Numbered from the stretch's first letter, positions 26,852 to 35,034 are shown. The stretch is 64,000 nt of DNA from Methanospirillum lacunae (GCF_046195335.1 NZ_CP176093.1); one strand, 5' to 3'. Numbers and translations: made by a program. Notes: generated from the sequence alone by a model not told the origin.

Positions 26852-27307
26852 TTACCAGGCTTCCACAAATGCTGAGTTAGTATAAATATCTTCAAGGCGT
26901 GCCTTATGACCTCGTTCCATCTTTGCTAACTCAACAAAAATTTTCTTTTGGTCTTGGTCTGCACTTGCATCGGCAAGTTTTTCGTACATCTCCATTGCTT
27001 CCTCTTCTTTCTTAATAGCGAGTTTGAGCCCGTCAAGAGGTTTCATATCAGAAGAAGGAGAAGGGCTTTCGATGAGATTAGATAATTTGTAATCCTTTAC
27101 TTCATCAAATCTTAATTCCTTCTTTGTACCTGAAAGATACTCCTGGAGTGTCTTACGATGATATGTCTCTTCTTGTGCTAATTCTCTAAATGTACTCTTA
27201 AGTACACTATCTTTTACTTTTTCTGATAGAGCTGTGTATAGTGCATACGAGTCGACTTCACGGTCAATCGCCTTGAGTAAAATTTGTTTAAATTCTTCAG
27301 TTCTCAT
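26852..27307 (-). CDS. Rubrerythrin-like ferritin-fold protein
   Basis: A 151-aa four-helix-bundle diiron protein without the C-terminal rubredoxin domain of full rubrerythrins. Diiron ligands are visible in both halves: DREVDSYALY (Glu17) and QEETYHRK (Glu46, Glu47, His50) in the first, EEEAMEMYEKLA and KMERGHKARL in the second. Such proteins reduce hydrogen peroxide or handle iron in anaerobes. A GTGGAGAA ribosome site precedes the ATG. It is isolated but lies just downstream of fdhB on the same strand. Confidence 0.87.
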   Translation of the reverse strand: MRTEEFKQILLKAIDREVDSYALYTALSEKVKDSVLKSTFRELAQEETYHRKTLQEYLSGTKKELRFDEVKDYKLSNLIESPSPSSDMKPLDGLKLAIKKEEEAMEMYEKLADASADQDQKKIFVELAKMERGHKARLEDIYTNSAFVEAW

Positions 27308-27463
27308 AACTAATTCTCCACATTACCCGGTTAATTTCTAATTAAAAGGGAAATGAGTATTATATATCTGATACTCTGGAATCCCAACATGTAATATTTG
27401 AGAGATTTCTTGGCTTAATACATGATATTTAAATTGGTAGATCGCATGAGATGAGTGTTTTTT

Positions 27464-28615
27464 TTAATTAGAATAAACCGGTTTTCCAAGTTTTGGTTCA
27501 AATGCATTGTCAGCTTCAACCCTAATTGCATGAGAGAAGAGGGCCAGCGGGATCTCCATGGGACATAATTCTTCACATTGTCCGCAGTTGATACAACTAT
27601 CTGAAATATGTGCAAATCTTCTGAGGTGGAACATCGGGTCTGATGGTAGTTTACCCCTTCGGACCATCAACGATTCGTCCCTGCCTTTGAATGCCGTTGC
27701 AGTACATACCGGACATTTCTCGATACAGGAATAGCATTTCACACACCGGGAAGTCTCTTTGTTGATGGTGTCCCAGAGGTTGTCTCTAAGTGCTGTGAAG
27801 TCATGTTGCCTCCATTTGGCTCCGAGTTTGAGCATGGCTCCCTCAACCTTACCCCTGATCTCGATACCTTTCGGGTTTGCAACTTCAACATCGAGCTTCT
27901 TTGCAGCTACTGCCTTGGTAAGCAGATCTGCACCTTTTTCACTGCAGACCTCAACAAATGTTGCCTTTCCTGCCTTGTCGCCGATGACTCCCCAGTTACC
28001 ACAGGCAAGATCGGCCTGACGGGGAACTTTATACAGGCACCGACGACAGTTAGAGCGTCTACCAAACCCTTCTTCTTCAAGTTCATCGACTGATATGCCT
28101 TTATGCCCGCCTTCATACTCGATGATAAACTGACCCTTGTCGATCTCTTCCTTGTGTACAGTGTCCGGGTCTACGCCGTATTTTGCCTTGATCATCTTCC
28201 GGGCTACGCCTGGACTGACTGATCCACCACAATTGACACCGATGGTGATGATGTTCTTCATGTCGACATCATTGCGTTTTGCTTCTTCAAGCAGGCCCAT
28301 AAGGTCGCATCCTTTCACCACAACACCGAGCTTCATCTTCTTTGCCCCGTCCAGGTAGTTCTTGATGAACGTGGCCAGGAGCAGGGTTCCGCAGTGAAGT
28401 GATCCAGCTGTCATATCAAGTTCTTTGGGATCAGTAACTGCAACCGGGATAGCATCATAAATATCATATCCCTTTGTCACCGCCACTACGGCATCAACCA
28501 TTTTGGTCTCCAGAGCATGCCGTAAAAGGGCGGTTACTGCACCTCCACATTCAGCTTTGCTTGCAAGTCCGCTGTCTGTGGTCCATGCATACAGGAGATC
28601 TCCTTTTGTTGCCAT
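27464..28615 (-). CDS. fdhB: F420-dependent formate dehydrogenase beta subunit
   Basis: A 383-aa flavoprotein of the FrhB/FdhB family that takes electrons from formate oxidation and reduces coenzyme F420, or passes electrons on to heterodisulfide reductase. The N-terminal part has KAECGGAVTALLRHAL, typical of the family; the FAD/F420 domain follows, with CRRCLYKVPRQADLACGNWG in the middle. Two ferredoxin-type motifs are at the C-terminus: CVKCYSCIEKCP and CINCGQCEELCP. The GGAGGG ribosome site overlaps the end of fdhA, and the gap is only 2 bases, so the two subunits are made together. In Methanospirillum, FdhAB is known to bind Hdr and Mvh components in a large electron-bifurcating complex; no hdr gene is in this window. 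Confidence 0.96.
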   Translation of the reverse strand: MATKGDLLYAWTTDSGLASKAECGGAVTALLRHALETKMVDAVVAVTKGYDIYDAIPVAVTDPKELDMTAGSLHCGTLLLATFIKNYLDGAKKMKLGVVVKGCDLMGLLEEAKRNDVDMKNIITIGVNCGGSVSPGVARKMIKAKYGVDPDTVHKEEIDKGQFIIEYEGGHKGISVDELEEEGFGRRSNCRRCLYKVPRQADLACGNWGVIGDKAGKATFVEVCSEKGADLLTKAVAAKKLDVEVANPKGIEIRGKVEGAMLKLGAKWRQHDFTALRDNLWDTINKETSRCVKCYSCIEKCPVCTATAFKGRDESLMVRRGKLPSDPMFHLRRFAHISDSCINCGQCEELCPMEIPLALFSHAIRVEADNAFEPKLGKPVYSN

Positions 28616-28617
28616 GA

Positions 28618-30684
28618 TTATTTCCCTCCTGCAATCTTACCAACCGAAACTGCACAGTGCTTCAGCTCCGGCATCTTTGACAGGGGATCGAGTGCCGTGT
28701 TTGTCAGGTTGTTTACACCTTCTGCAAAGTGCATGGACATGTACAGGACACCTGGAGCAACATCCTCGCCGACCCATGCAACTGTCTCGGTCTGACCCCT
28801 GCGGCTCTTGAGAAGAACCTTCTCACCCTGGACAATTCCAAGTCGATTGGCATCAGAGGTGTTCATCTGTACATACGATGCGGGTACCTCATAGTCGAGA
28901 GCTCCACATCTGCCCGTCTGGGTCCGGGAGTGGTAGTGGAAGATCAGCCGTCCGGTCATCAGTGTGAATGGATACTCCTTGTCAGCCACTTCTGCCGGTG
29001 GTTTGTATTCAAGACCAAAGAACTGACCTTTACCGTTAGGTGTTGCAAATTTTTCTCGATGGAGAATTGGTGTTCCCGGGTGATCAACGGTTGGACATGG
29101 CCAGATGGTAGATTCCGGTTTTTCCATTCGTTCATATGTACAACCGAACATAGAAGGAGTAACAGCCCGCATATCGTCCCAAACATCCTTTCCTGTTGGG
29201 AGATTGAAAGTCTTAAGACCGAACCGTTTTGCCAGTTCAGCAATGATCCAGATATCTTCTTTTGCTTGCCCTGGTGGGTTTACTGCTTTTCGAACACGGT
29301 TTACGCGACGTTCAGCACTGGTAAAGGTTCCATCTTTTTCAGCAAAACAGGCTCCCGGCAGTATTACATCAGCATATTGACAGGTTTCTGTCATGAAGAT
29401 ATCCTGGACAACAAGGAAGTCAAGTTTCTCAAGTTGTCGTTTCACATGATTGGAATCAGGATATGTAACAGCCGGATTGATCCCAAGCATATATAGTGCC
29501 TTAATTTCGTTGCCGCACTGATTGATCTGTTCGGTAAGGGTAACTCCGTACCAGTCAGGAAGATCAGTAACTCCCCAGGCTTTTTCCATCTTTGCCCGGT
29601 TCTCTGCGACTTCGCATTTTTGATATCCGGAATACACATTCGGATATGCACCCATATCACAGGCACCCTGCACATTGTTTTGTCCACGAAGAGGGTTGAC
29701 ACCTACTCCTTCGCGACCAATATTACCACAAAGCATGGCAAGATTACCGAGGGATCTAACGTTATCAGTACCTGTAGTCAGTTCAGTGATACCAAGACAG
29801 TAGATGATTACTGCATTTTTGGCATCTGCATATCTAAATGCAAGTTCTTTTACTCTTTCGAGTGGAACACCATGGATTTTTTCTGCATCTTTATAATTTT
29901 CTACAACTTTCTTCAGGTCTTCAAAATGTTCGGTTCTATCTTCTATGAATTTCTTGTCATGTTTGCCCTCTTTGATGATCCAGTACATCATAGAATTTAT
30001 GAGAGCAATATGAGTGGATGGGTTGAACTGATACCAGGTATCTGCAATATGTGCAGTTGTTGAAAATCGTGGATCAACAACTAATACGGGTATCCCTTTC
30101 ATTTTAGCCTGGGCAACACGTCTTCCGGCAAGAGGATGTGCTTCCATTGCATTTGATCCCCACATCAGGATGAGATCAGAATTCAGGGCATCTTCAAAAC
30201 CGTTTGTAGCTGCCCCTGAGCCAAACGAAAGAGACAGGCCAGCTACTGAAGGACCATGGCAGATTCGTGCACAATTGTCGACATTATTAGTCTTAAAAGC
30301 ACACCGTGCAAATTTCTGGAAGATATAGCAATCTTCATTTACGGTTCTGCATGAGGTATGAAATCCAAGTCCTCTGGATCCATACTTATCCCATGTTTCT
30401 TTTAATTTCTTGGCAACCAGATCTAATGCTTCATCCCATGATGCTTCCACGAAAGAACCATTTTTCTTTATCAAAGGAGAGACAAGTCGATCAGGACTGT
30501 GAACAGATTCCCAGCAGGTTACACCTTTAGGGCAGAGTTTACCCTCATTGATTGGACTTCGTTTGCAGGGTTCAACCCCAACCACTTTTTCATTTTTGAC
30601 GACAAGATTCAGTGCACACCCGACACCACAATATGGGCAGGTAGTCTGAATATATCGAACAAGACTAGTAGGCTTTGTAGTCAT
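28618..30684 (-). CDS. fdhA: Formate dehydrogenase alpha subunit (Mo/W-bis-MGD)
   Basis: The catalytic subunit, 688 aa from the chosen start, oxidising formate to CO2 at a molybdenum or tungsten bis-MGD cofactor. TCPYCGVGC (Cys16, 19, 23) with Cys51 binds one [4Fe-4S] cluster. The metal ligand is Cys142 in NCARICHGPSV followed by the catalytic His143, so this is the cysteine form and not the selenocysteine form. The C-terminal molydopterin-binding domain has LMTGRLIFHYHSRTQTG. The frame opens at 30723, but the ATG at 30684 has a GGGGA site and a TATA-like TGTATATAAA (30710-30701) upstream, so the earlier start would lie across the promoter. fdhB follows by 2 bases. Confidence 0.96.
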   Translation of the reverse strand: MTTKPTSLVRYIQTTCPYCGVGCALNLVVKNEKVVGVEPCKRSPINEGKLCPKGVTCWESVHSPDRLVSPLIKKNGSFVEASWDEALDLVAKKLKETWDKYGSRGLGFHTSCRTVNEDCYIFQKFARCAFKTNNVDNCARICHGPSVAGLSLSFGSGAATNGFEDALNSDLILMWGSNAMEAHPLAGRRVAQAKMKGIPVLVVDPRFSTTAHIADTWYQFNPSTHIALINSMMYWIIKEGKHDKKFIEDRTEHFEDLKKVVENYKDAEKIHGVPLERVKELAFRYADAKNAVIIYCLGITELTTGTDNVRSLGNLAMLCGNIGREGVGVNPLRGQNNVQGACDMGAYPNVYSGYQKCEVAENRAKMEKAWGVTDLPDWYGVTLTEQINQCGNEIKALYMLGINPAVTYPDSNHVKRQLEKLDFLVVQDIFMTETCQYADVILPGACFAEKDGTFTSAERRVNRVRKAVNPPGQAKEDIWIIAELAKRFGLKTFNLPTGKDVWDDMRAVTPSMFGCTYERMEKPESTIWPCPTVDHPGTPILHREKFATPNGKGQFFGLEYKPPAEVADKEYPFTLMTGRLIFHYHSRTQTGRCGALDYEVPASYVQMNTSDANRLGIVQGEKVLLKSRRGQTETVAWVGEDVAPGVLYMSMHFAEGVNNLTNTALDPLSKMPELKHCAVSVGKIAGGK

Positions 30685-30710
30685 CTCGTATCCCCGAGTT
30701 TTTATATACA
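30685..30710 (-). promoter_or_regulatory. TATA box and ribosome site of fdhA
   Basis: Read on the minus strand, TGTATATAAA (30710-30701) is a good archaeal TATA box about 22 bases before the ATG, and GGGGA (30695-30691) is a ribosome site about 6 bases before it. The spacing would give an almost leaderless message, in which case the GGGGA is not transcribed; a longer leader from an upstream promoter is the alternative. Confidence 0.45.
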
Positions 30711-30732
30711 AGCGAAAGGACACTTCTGTGCC

Positions 30733-30773
30733 CCTGGTTTACCATGGTTCATACATTTCATCTAAAAACCAGG
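30733..30773. promoter_or_regulatory. Inverted repeat close upstream of fdhA
   Basis: CCTGGTTT (30733-30740) and AAACCAGG (30766-30773) are perfect complements with a 25-base spacer, and an ACCATGGT palindrome (30741-30748) starts the spacer. The element begins 49 bases upstream of the fdhA start. It could be a paired operator or a leader hairpin. Confidence 0.4.
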
Positions 30774-30786
30774 ATTCTTCCCGTTG

Positions 30787-30838
30787 AATCCTAGAAAAAT
30801 CACTCCACAGTCTAGACAAATCTGTCAGTCCTAGGATT
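30787..30838. promoter_or_regulatory. Second inverted repeat upstream of fdhA
   Basis: AATCCTAG (30787-30794) and CTAGGATT (30831-30838) are perfect complements. Between them is the 8-base palindrome GTCTAGAC (30810-30817). Together with the neighbouring repeat this makes about 105 bases of structured DNA directly before fdhA. Confidence 0.4.
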
Positions 30839-31097
30839 GATCTGATGAACGTCCGTTACCGGAAAGAAACATCGCAAACATACAATCTGTTTAAAGGACA
30901 GGGGATAAATTTATCGATACGGAATTCTTATTCTTGAAAAAAAGATCCTATTTGTAATAACCAAAGGTAATCAAATATGGTTATATATATTGTGAAAAAA
31001 ATCGAACCAAATATTATCCAATGGTAGAGCCTTTGAAAGAGACACATTTTCGCGATTTTTTTTTGCGCTACGAAAGTGTGAATATTTTGATGAGTAT

Positions 31098-31119
31098 GGA
31101 TGAGATATAAATCTCATCC
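31098..31119. promoter_or_regulatory. Perfect 9-base inverted repeat with embedded TATA-like centre
   Basis: GGATGAGAT and ATCTCATCC flank ATAA. Read on the minus strand the centre is ATTTATAT, a TATA-like core, so a repressor bound here would cover a promoter facing fdhA. As RNA it would be a 9-pair hairpin with a four-base loop. It lies about 410 bases from the fdhA start. Confidence 0.4.
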
Positions 31120-31497
31120 CAGATTTTCCGCTTGTATATGATAGTCCTCGGGAAAGGAATATCACCAGAAATACTGATTACTCACTATTAAGCATTTGAA
31201 CCTGCTTTGTAGTTGAGTACATGTGTTTTCTCCTTTGTTTGTAATATGCATAAAAAGTTTGGAGGCCGATTACAATAAATTTAAATAAATATCTATGAAT
31301 TATAGAAATATTTCAAAAACTTAGATAAAATCAAGTTTCTAGAAGTTCTTCACATTTAAAATTCTATACCATATTTTTTCTCATTAAACCTAACCTAGGA
31401 TAAAAGATAGAATTTTTCATAATTTAGAAACTCTTTTTTTTAATTTAATATTCCATTCCTGGGATTTGAGTACAATTCTGCTTTACTAATTTTTCTA

Positions 31498-31528
31498 TGA
31501 CATGCTAAAGCATGTCAAGGTTTATAAT
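31498..31528 (+). promoter_or_regulatory. Operator-TATA module of the LctP-type permease
   Basis: TGACATGCT (31498-31506) and AGCATGTCA (31509-31517) are perfect 9-base arms with an AA centre. Three bases later comes the TATA box TTTATAAT (31521-31528). Expected transcription start is near 31548, giving a leader of about 90 bases before the permease. A palindrome touching the upstream edge of a TATA box is the usual place for an archaeal activator or repressor site. Confidence 0.55.
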
Positions 31529-31640
31529 GCCTAACAGATTAATGATCTATGGGAAAATAGATGTTCATGATCAATCAGGATAATGTTCCTGTATCAAAAT
31601 GAATATCTTTCCGGTATCTGATAATGGATGGTAGATTGGA

Positions 31641-33209
31641 TTGGAACAGATAACCCTTTTTATTCTTGCAATTATTCCAATATTGGTAATATTTGTCGGT
31701 CTTGTATTCTTGCGACTATCAGGGACATTGATGAGTATAATTGGATGGATAGTAACCGCTATCATCGCAATCCTATTCTTTAACACTGCTCCTGATATTG
31801 CAGTTTATGCATCCTGGAATGGAATACTGGCCTCATTTGGTATTTCACTGATGGTTCTGTTTACTATCCTTCAGGTAACAATGATGGACGTAACCGGAGC
31901 AATTACCGCAATAACAGTATACATCAAATCAATCGCTGCTGAACGTTATGAACAGATTATGATCCTCAATGTGGGATTTGGATCATTTCTCGTTTCTATT
32001 GGAGCAACTCCGGTAACAATGCTCCCACCAATCATGTTAGCATTAGGGTTTTCTCCTCTCGCAGCAGTTGCTTTACCCTGTCTTGGATATGATCCACTAA
32101 CTTCATTCTCTCTTCTTGCTGTTCCAATTACACTCCCGGCAACTGTTTACAATCTAGATGTAAGTCACCTTGGAAACAACATCGCTCTCTTTCTTCCGAT
32201 TATTTCTACAGGATTCGCACTTAGCATGCTCTGGGTTGCTGATGGAATTGCAGGAGTCAAAAAAGGTCTGGTTCCAGCTATAATAGCAGGGCTGACTCTG
32301 GGATTTTCCTGTATATTATTTGTCCATATTCTTCCACCATCTGCTATCGGTCTGGTAGGAGTTTTCTCAGGTCTTGTTACCATCTTTGTCCTTTTCCTGC
32401 TCCGGGCTCTCAAAGGAAAACCAATAATTGCAAGACTTGATAAAGAGGAAATTGCCAGGGCAGGAATGCCACTATGGAAAGCAGTCTTACCATGGCTCTT
32501 ACTCGTGGTCTTCTGTATCATAATCAGTATCCCGGTTATTCAGACTGGTCTGTATGGATTACTTGGACCACTTCAGAAAATTACAATAGTAGCCAACAAA
32601 TCAGTAGATCTGAAAATTCTTAACCAGGCATATTTCTGGGTCATGATTAGTACTCTGATCGCAGCACCGGTACTGATTCGGACAAAAGAAGAGGCCCAAA
32701 AGATTGTCACTGTTTGGGCAAGAAGAGCATGGGCCCCAACGGTTGCTGCTGCAGCCCTTTTTGCAGTTGCTTACATTATGGACTGGTCAGGGCAGAGTGT
32801 AATAAACAATACCCTCACGTTTGCACCGGGAATGTCTGATTTAAATATGAATGCAGTAATAGGCCTGACACTGGCACTTGTATTTGGAGTTGGATTCCCT
32901 GCAGTAAGCCCGATTCTTGGATTGTTTGGTTCCTTTGTATCAGGTAGTGAAACATCGTCCAATGTTATGTTTTATGGAATCCTCAAAAAATCAACAGATG
33001 TATTAAATCTGGATTTCATGAAAGTATATGCAGCACATGCTGTAGCAGGTGGTATTGCATCAGGTATCGCTCCTGCAAAAATTATCAATGCAGCTGCAGT
33101 TATTGACAGCCTTGGTATAGAAGGTGAAGTTATCAGAAAATGTGCATCTGTTGCAATTATTTTAACTCTGATAACCGGAGCTATGCTTGTAGCATTTATT
33201 TATCTCTAA
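31641..33209 (+). CDS. LctP/LldP (lactate permease) family transporter
   Basis: A 522-aa membrane protein with about 14 helices related to the L-lactate permease family. Recognisable parts are the segment NVGFGSFLVSIGATPVTMLP followed by LALGFSPLAAVALPCLGYDP, matching the conserved core, and a C-terminal repeat with GVGFPAVSPILGLFGSFVSG. The substrate is probably a small monocarboxylate: lactate, glycolate, acetate or possibly formate. The organism type is not expected to grow on lactate, and the gene faces fdhAB, so a formate or acetate role deserves attention (inference). The start is TTG at 31641 with GGATGG upstream; an in-frame TAG just before it excludes an earlier ATG. Confidence 0.8.
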   Translation: MEQITLFILAIIPILVIFVGLVFLRLSGTLMSIIGWIVTAIIAILFFNTAPDIAVYASWNGILASFGISLMVLFTILQVTMMDVTGAITAITVYIKSIAAERYEQIMILNVGFGSFLVSIGATPVTMLPPIMLALGFSPLAAVALPCLGYDPLTSFSLLAVPITLPATVYNLDVSHLGNNIALFLPIISTGFALSMLWVADGIAGVKKGLVPAIIAGLTLGFSCILFVHILPPSAIGLVGVFSGLVTIFVLFLLRALKGKPIIARLDKEEIARAGMPLWKAVLPWLLLVVFCIIISIPVIQTGLYGLLGPLQKITIVANKSVDLKILNQAYFWVMISTLIAAPVLIRTKEEAQKIVTVWARRAWAPTVAAAALFAVAYIMDWSGQSVINNTLTFAPGMSDLNMNAVIGLTLALVFGVGFPAVSPILGLFGSFVSGSETSSNVMFYGILKKSTDVLNLDFMKVYAAHAVAGGIASGIAPAKIINAAAVIDSLGIEGEVIRKCASVAIILTLITGAMLVAFIYL

Positions 33210-33335
33210 CTTTTTTTGATCTCTATTTCTCGTATCTGATTACCAAGTTGATTATCATAAAAGAAAAACGGTACATGATCTTTTTTTTATTACCCATACA
33301 TCAAGTGTGATTTCCACCATTGACCAAAAAATTTA

Positions 33336-33349
33336 GGTTTAATTAAACC
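33336..33349. promoter_or_regulatory. 14-base perfect palindrome
   Basis: GGTTTAATTAAACC is a perfect palindrome 13 bases before a small open frame and about 130 bases after the permease stop. It contains a TTTAATTAAA core that might serve as a TATA-like box. It could be an operator of the small gene or a chance AT-rich palindrome. Confidence 0.3.
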
Positions 33350-33361
33350 GGAAATAAAAAA

Positions 33362-33583
33362 ATGAGTTATCAAAAGGGATTCGAAAATTCCTTTGGTTTC
33401 AGACATTTTTACTACGAGAATGAACAATTGAGACGATTTAGTTTGCAACCTCCAAATACCGACCAAAAACCAGATTCCAATAAGGCTATTTCATTATCAA
33501 GAAAAATATATTTGAAATTCAAAGATATTGAAAACAATCTTATTTACAATTTGGAAAATCGCAGATATTTTAAGACAGAATAA
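33362..33583 (+). CDS. Small hypothetical protein (73 aa)
   Basis: A polar 73-aa frame rich in Asn, Phe, Tyr and charged residues, with no recognised domain, signal peptide or cysteine. Amino-acid composition is protein-like, but there is no ribosome site; the message may be leaderless. A perfect palindrome lies 13 bases upstream. It may be a real accessory gene or a chance frame. Confidence 0.4.
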   Translation: MSYQKGFENSFGFRHFYYENEQLRRFSLQPPNTDQKPDSNKAISLSRKIYLKFKDIENNLIYNLENRRYFKTE

Positions 33584-33647
33584 AGCCTCTTTATCATGAT
33601 ATATATCTCCTCTTCCGTAAAGTTCCTGACTTAAGCATGCATATTAG

Positions 33648-33670
33648 TATATAACCGGGGATATGTCCCC
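33648..33670 (+). promoter_or_regulatory. TATA box followed by GGGGA/TCCCC palindrome
   Basis: TATATAA (33648-33654) lies about 28 bases before the ATG of the CNNM/CBS gene, which predicts a nearly leaderless message. GGGGA-TATG-TCCCC (33657-33670) sits between the TATA box and the predicted start point, a typical repressor position. Confidence 0.4.
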
Positions 33671-33679
33671 AGATTTCTT

Positions 33680-35029
33680 ATGGCTGTAACTATTGAAATT
33701 CTTATCATTATTCTCTTAATTATCCTGAATGGCCTTTTTTCTATGGCTGAATTTGCCCTTGTCTCTGCAAGGAGAATTCGATTGCAACAGATGCTTGATC
33801 GTGGAGAAAAAGGGGCAGATATCGCCTTATCTCTCTCTGAAGATCCAAACACATTTCTTTCAACAATTCAGATTGGAATAACACTCGTCGGCATCCTTGC
33901 TGGTGCATTTGGTGGCGCTGCGATAGCTAAAGAATTAGAGGGAACCTTTACTGTAATTCCTGAAATTGCTCCATATGCAGGAATTATAAGTCTGTTTGTG
34001 GTCGTTCTCATAATCACCTACTTTACTCTTGTATTCGGAGAGATTATTCCAAAGCGTATCGGACTTGTATATCCAGAACAGATCGCAGTAAAGGCTGCTG
34101 GATCAATTGTCATCATTTCCAGGATATTTGGTCCTATCAATAAAATGGCAAGTTTAACAACCGATGCAGTTCTCTGGCTTTTTAATTCACATGCACCACA
34201 GGACCCGGTAGTGACAGAAGAAGATATTACCTCTCTGCTAGAGGAAGGTACACAGGCAGGGGTATTTAATGAGGCAGAACAGGAACTTGTTCAAAGTGCT
34301 TTCAAATTTGGTGATCGTGAAGTTACCACTCTCATGGCTCCAAGGCCCGATGTTGTCTTCCTGGATCTTGAAGATTCTTTTGAAGAAAACAAAGAAAAGA
34401 TACTGACTAGTGGTCACACCCGGTATCCGGTCTGCCGAGGTGGACTTGATTCAGTAATTGGTGTTGTTTCTGTCAGAGATCTCTGGTCTCAGATGACAGC
34501 TGGAGAAAAACCAGACTTAACATTACTCATTCAGGAAGCACTTGTAATTCCAGAGCATATTACTGCTCTCCGACTGCTTGAACTATTTCGAACAGCTACC
34601 ACTCCCTTAGCAGTTATTATGGATGAATACGGGTCAGTAGCAGGCATTATTACACTACACGATCTGCTTGAGGCAATAGTCGGAGACCTCTCTACCGTAG
34701 ATGAGCCAGACGAAGAACCGGGAATTATAGAACGAGAGGATGGATCCTGGTTTATAGACGGAATGCTTCCTGCTGAAGAACTTCGATTATTACTTGAACT
34801 CGAAATCCTTCCCGGAGAAAATGAAGGAGTTTATCGTACAGCTGCCGGGTTTGTCATGTCTGAACTTGGAAAAATACCCATTCCTGGTGATCACTTTGTA
34901 TTGAATGGAATACGATTCGAAGTAGCAGATATGGATAAACGACGAATCGATAAGATCATAGTCTCAAAAATCAGACATCGGGGTGATGAGAACCCTGATG
35001 AGAAAACAGATAATCATACTACTTCCTGA
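33680..35029 (+). CDS. CNNM/CBS-domain membrane protein (TlyC/CorC family)
   Basis: A 449-aa protein of the hemolysin-C/CorC family linked to divalent cation (magnesium or cobalt) export. Domains in order: CNNM/DUF21 membrane part (about 1-190, with NGLFSMAEFALVSARRIRL and FGEIIPKRIGL as signatures), two CBS domains (about 205-335, including TLMAPRPDVVFLD and VIMDEYGSVAGIITLHDLLE), and a C-terminal CorC_HlyC domain (about 355-430, with WFIDGMLPAEEL). The CBS pair may bind adenine nucleotides. A 4-TM protein gene follows after 5 bases and is probably co-expressed. Confidence 0.92.
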   Translation: MAVTIEILIIILLIILNGLFSMAEFALVSARRIRLQQMLDRGEKGADIALSLSEDPNTFLSTIQIGITLVGILAGAFGGAAIAKELEGTFTVIPEIAPYAGIISLFVVVLIITYFTLVFGEIIPKRIGLVYPEQIAVKAAGSIVIISRIFGPINKMASLTTDAVLWLFNSHAPQDPVVTEEDITSLLEEGTQAGVFNEAEQELVQSAFKFGDREVTTLMAPRPDVVFLDLEDSFEENKEKILTSGHTRYPVCRGGLDSVIGVVSVRDLWSQMTAGEKPDLTLLIQEALVIPEHITALRLLELFRTATTPLAVIMDEYGSVAGIITLHDLLEAIVGDLSTVDEPDEEPGIIEREDGSWFIDGMLPAEELRLLLELEILPGENEGVYRTAAGFVMSELGKIPIPGDHFVLNGIRFEVADMDKRRIDKIIVSKIRHRGDENPDEKTDNHTTS

Positions 35030-35034
35030 ATTGT

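Larger units (their letters stand above)
30711..31640. other. Long divergent regulatory region between fdhA and an LctP-type permease
   Basis: Some 930 bases without a credible gene separate fdhA (minus strand) from the permease (plus strand). The stretch is AT-rich, with several perfect inverted repeats that are listed separately, and a 10-pair imperfect stem at 31043-31080 (CACATTTTCG against CGAAAGTGTG, one G-U pair in plus-strand RNA) around a nine-T run. It probably carries regulation for formate use and could encode a small RNA. No tRNA pattern is seen. Confidence 0.6.

Noticed and set aside
26788..26895. N-terminal extension of the exported protein into the rubrerythrin gene
   Set aside because: The ATG at 26787 has a clear GAGGAG site and begins with the signal peptide; the extension would hide the signal sequence.
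28729..29496. Long plus-strand frame inside fdhA (255 codons)
   Set aside because: Fully antisense to a well recognised gene; cysteine- and serine-rich shadow typical of the complementary strand.
28618..30684. Selenocysteine form of FdhA
   Set aside because: The metal ligand codon encodes Cys (position 142) and there is no in-frame TGA at that site.
30685..30723. Thirteen extra codons at the N-terminus of FdhA
   Set aside because: They run across the TATA-like box and ribosome site, and FdhA homologues begin close to the first cysteine motif.
30711..31640. Possible tRNA or CRISPR array in the long fdhA upstream spacer
   Set aside because: No TΨC-like motif with matching acceptor stem and no regularly spaced repeat was found; only isolated inverted repeats.
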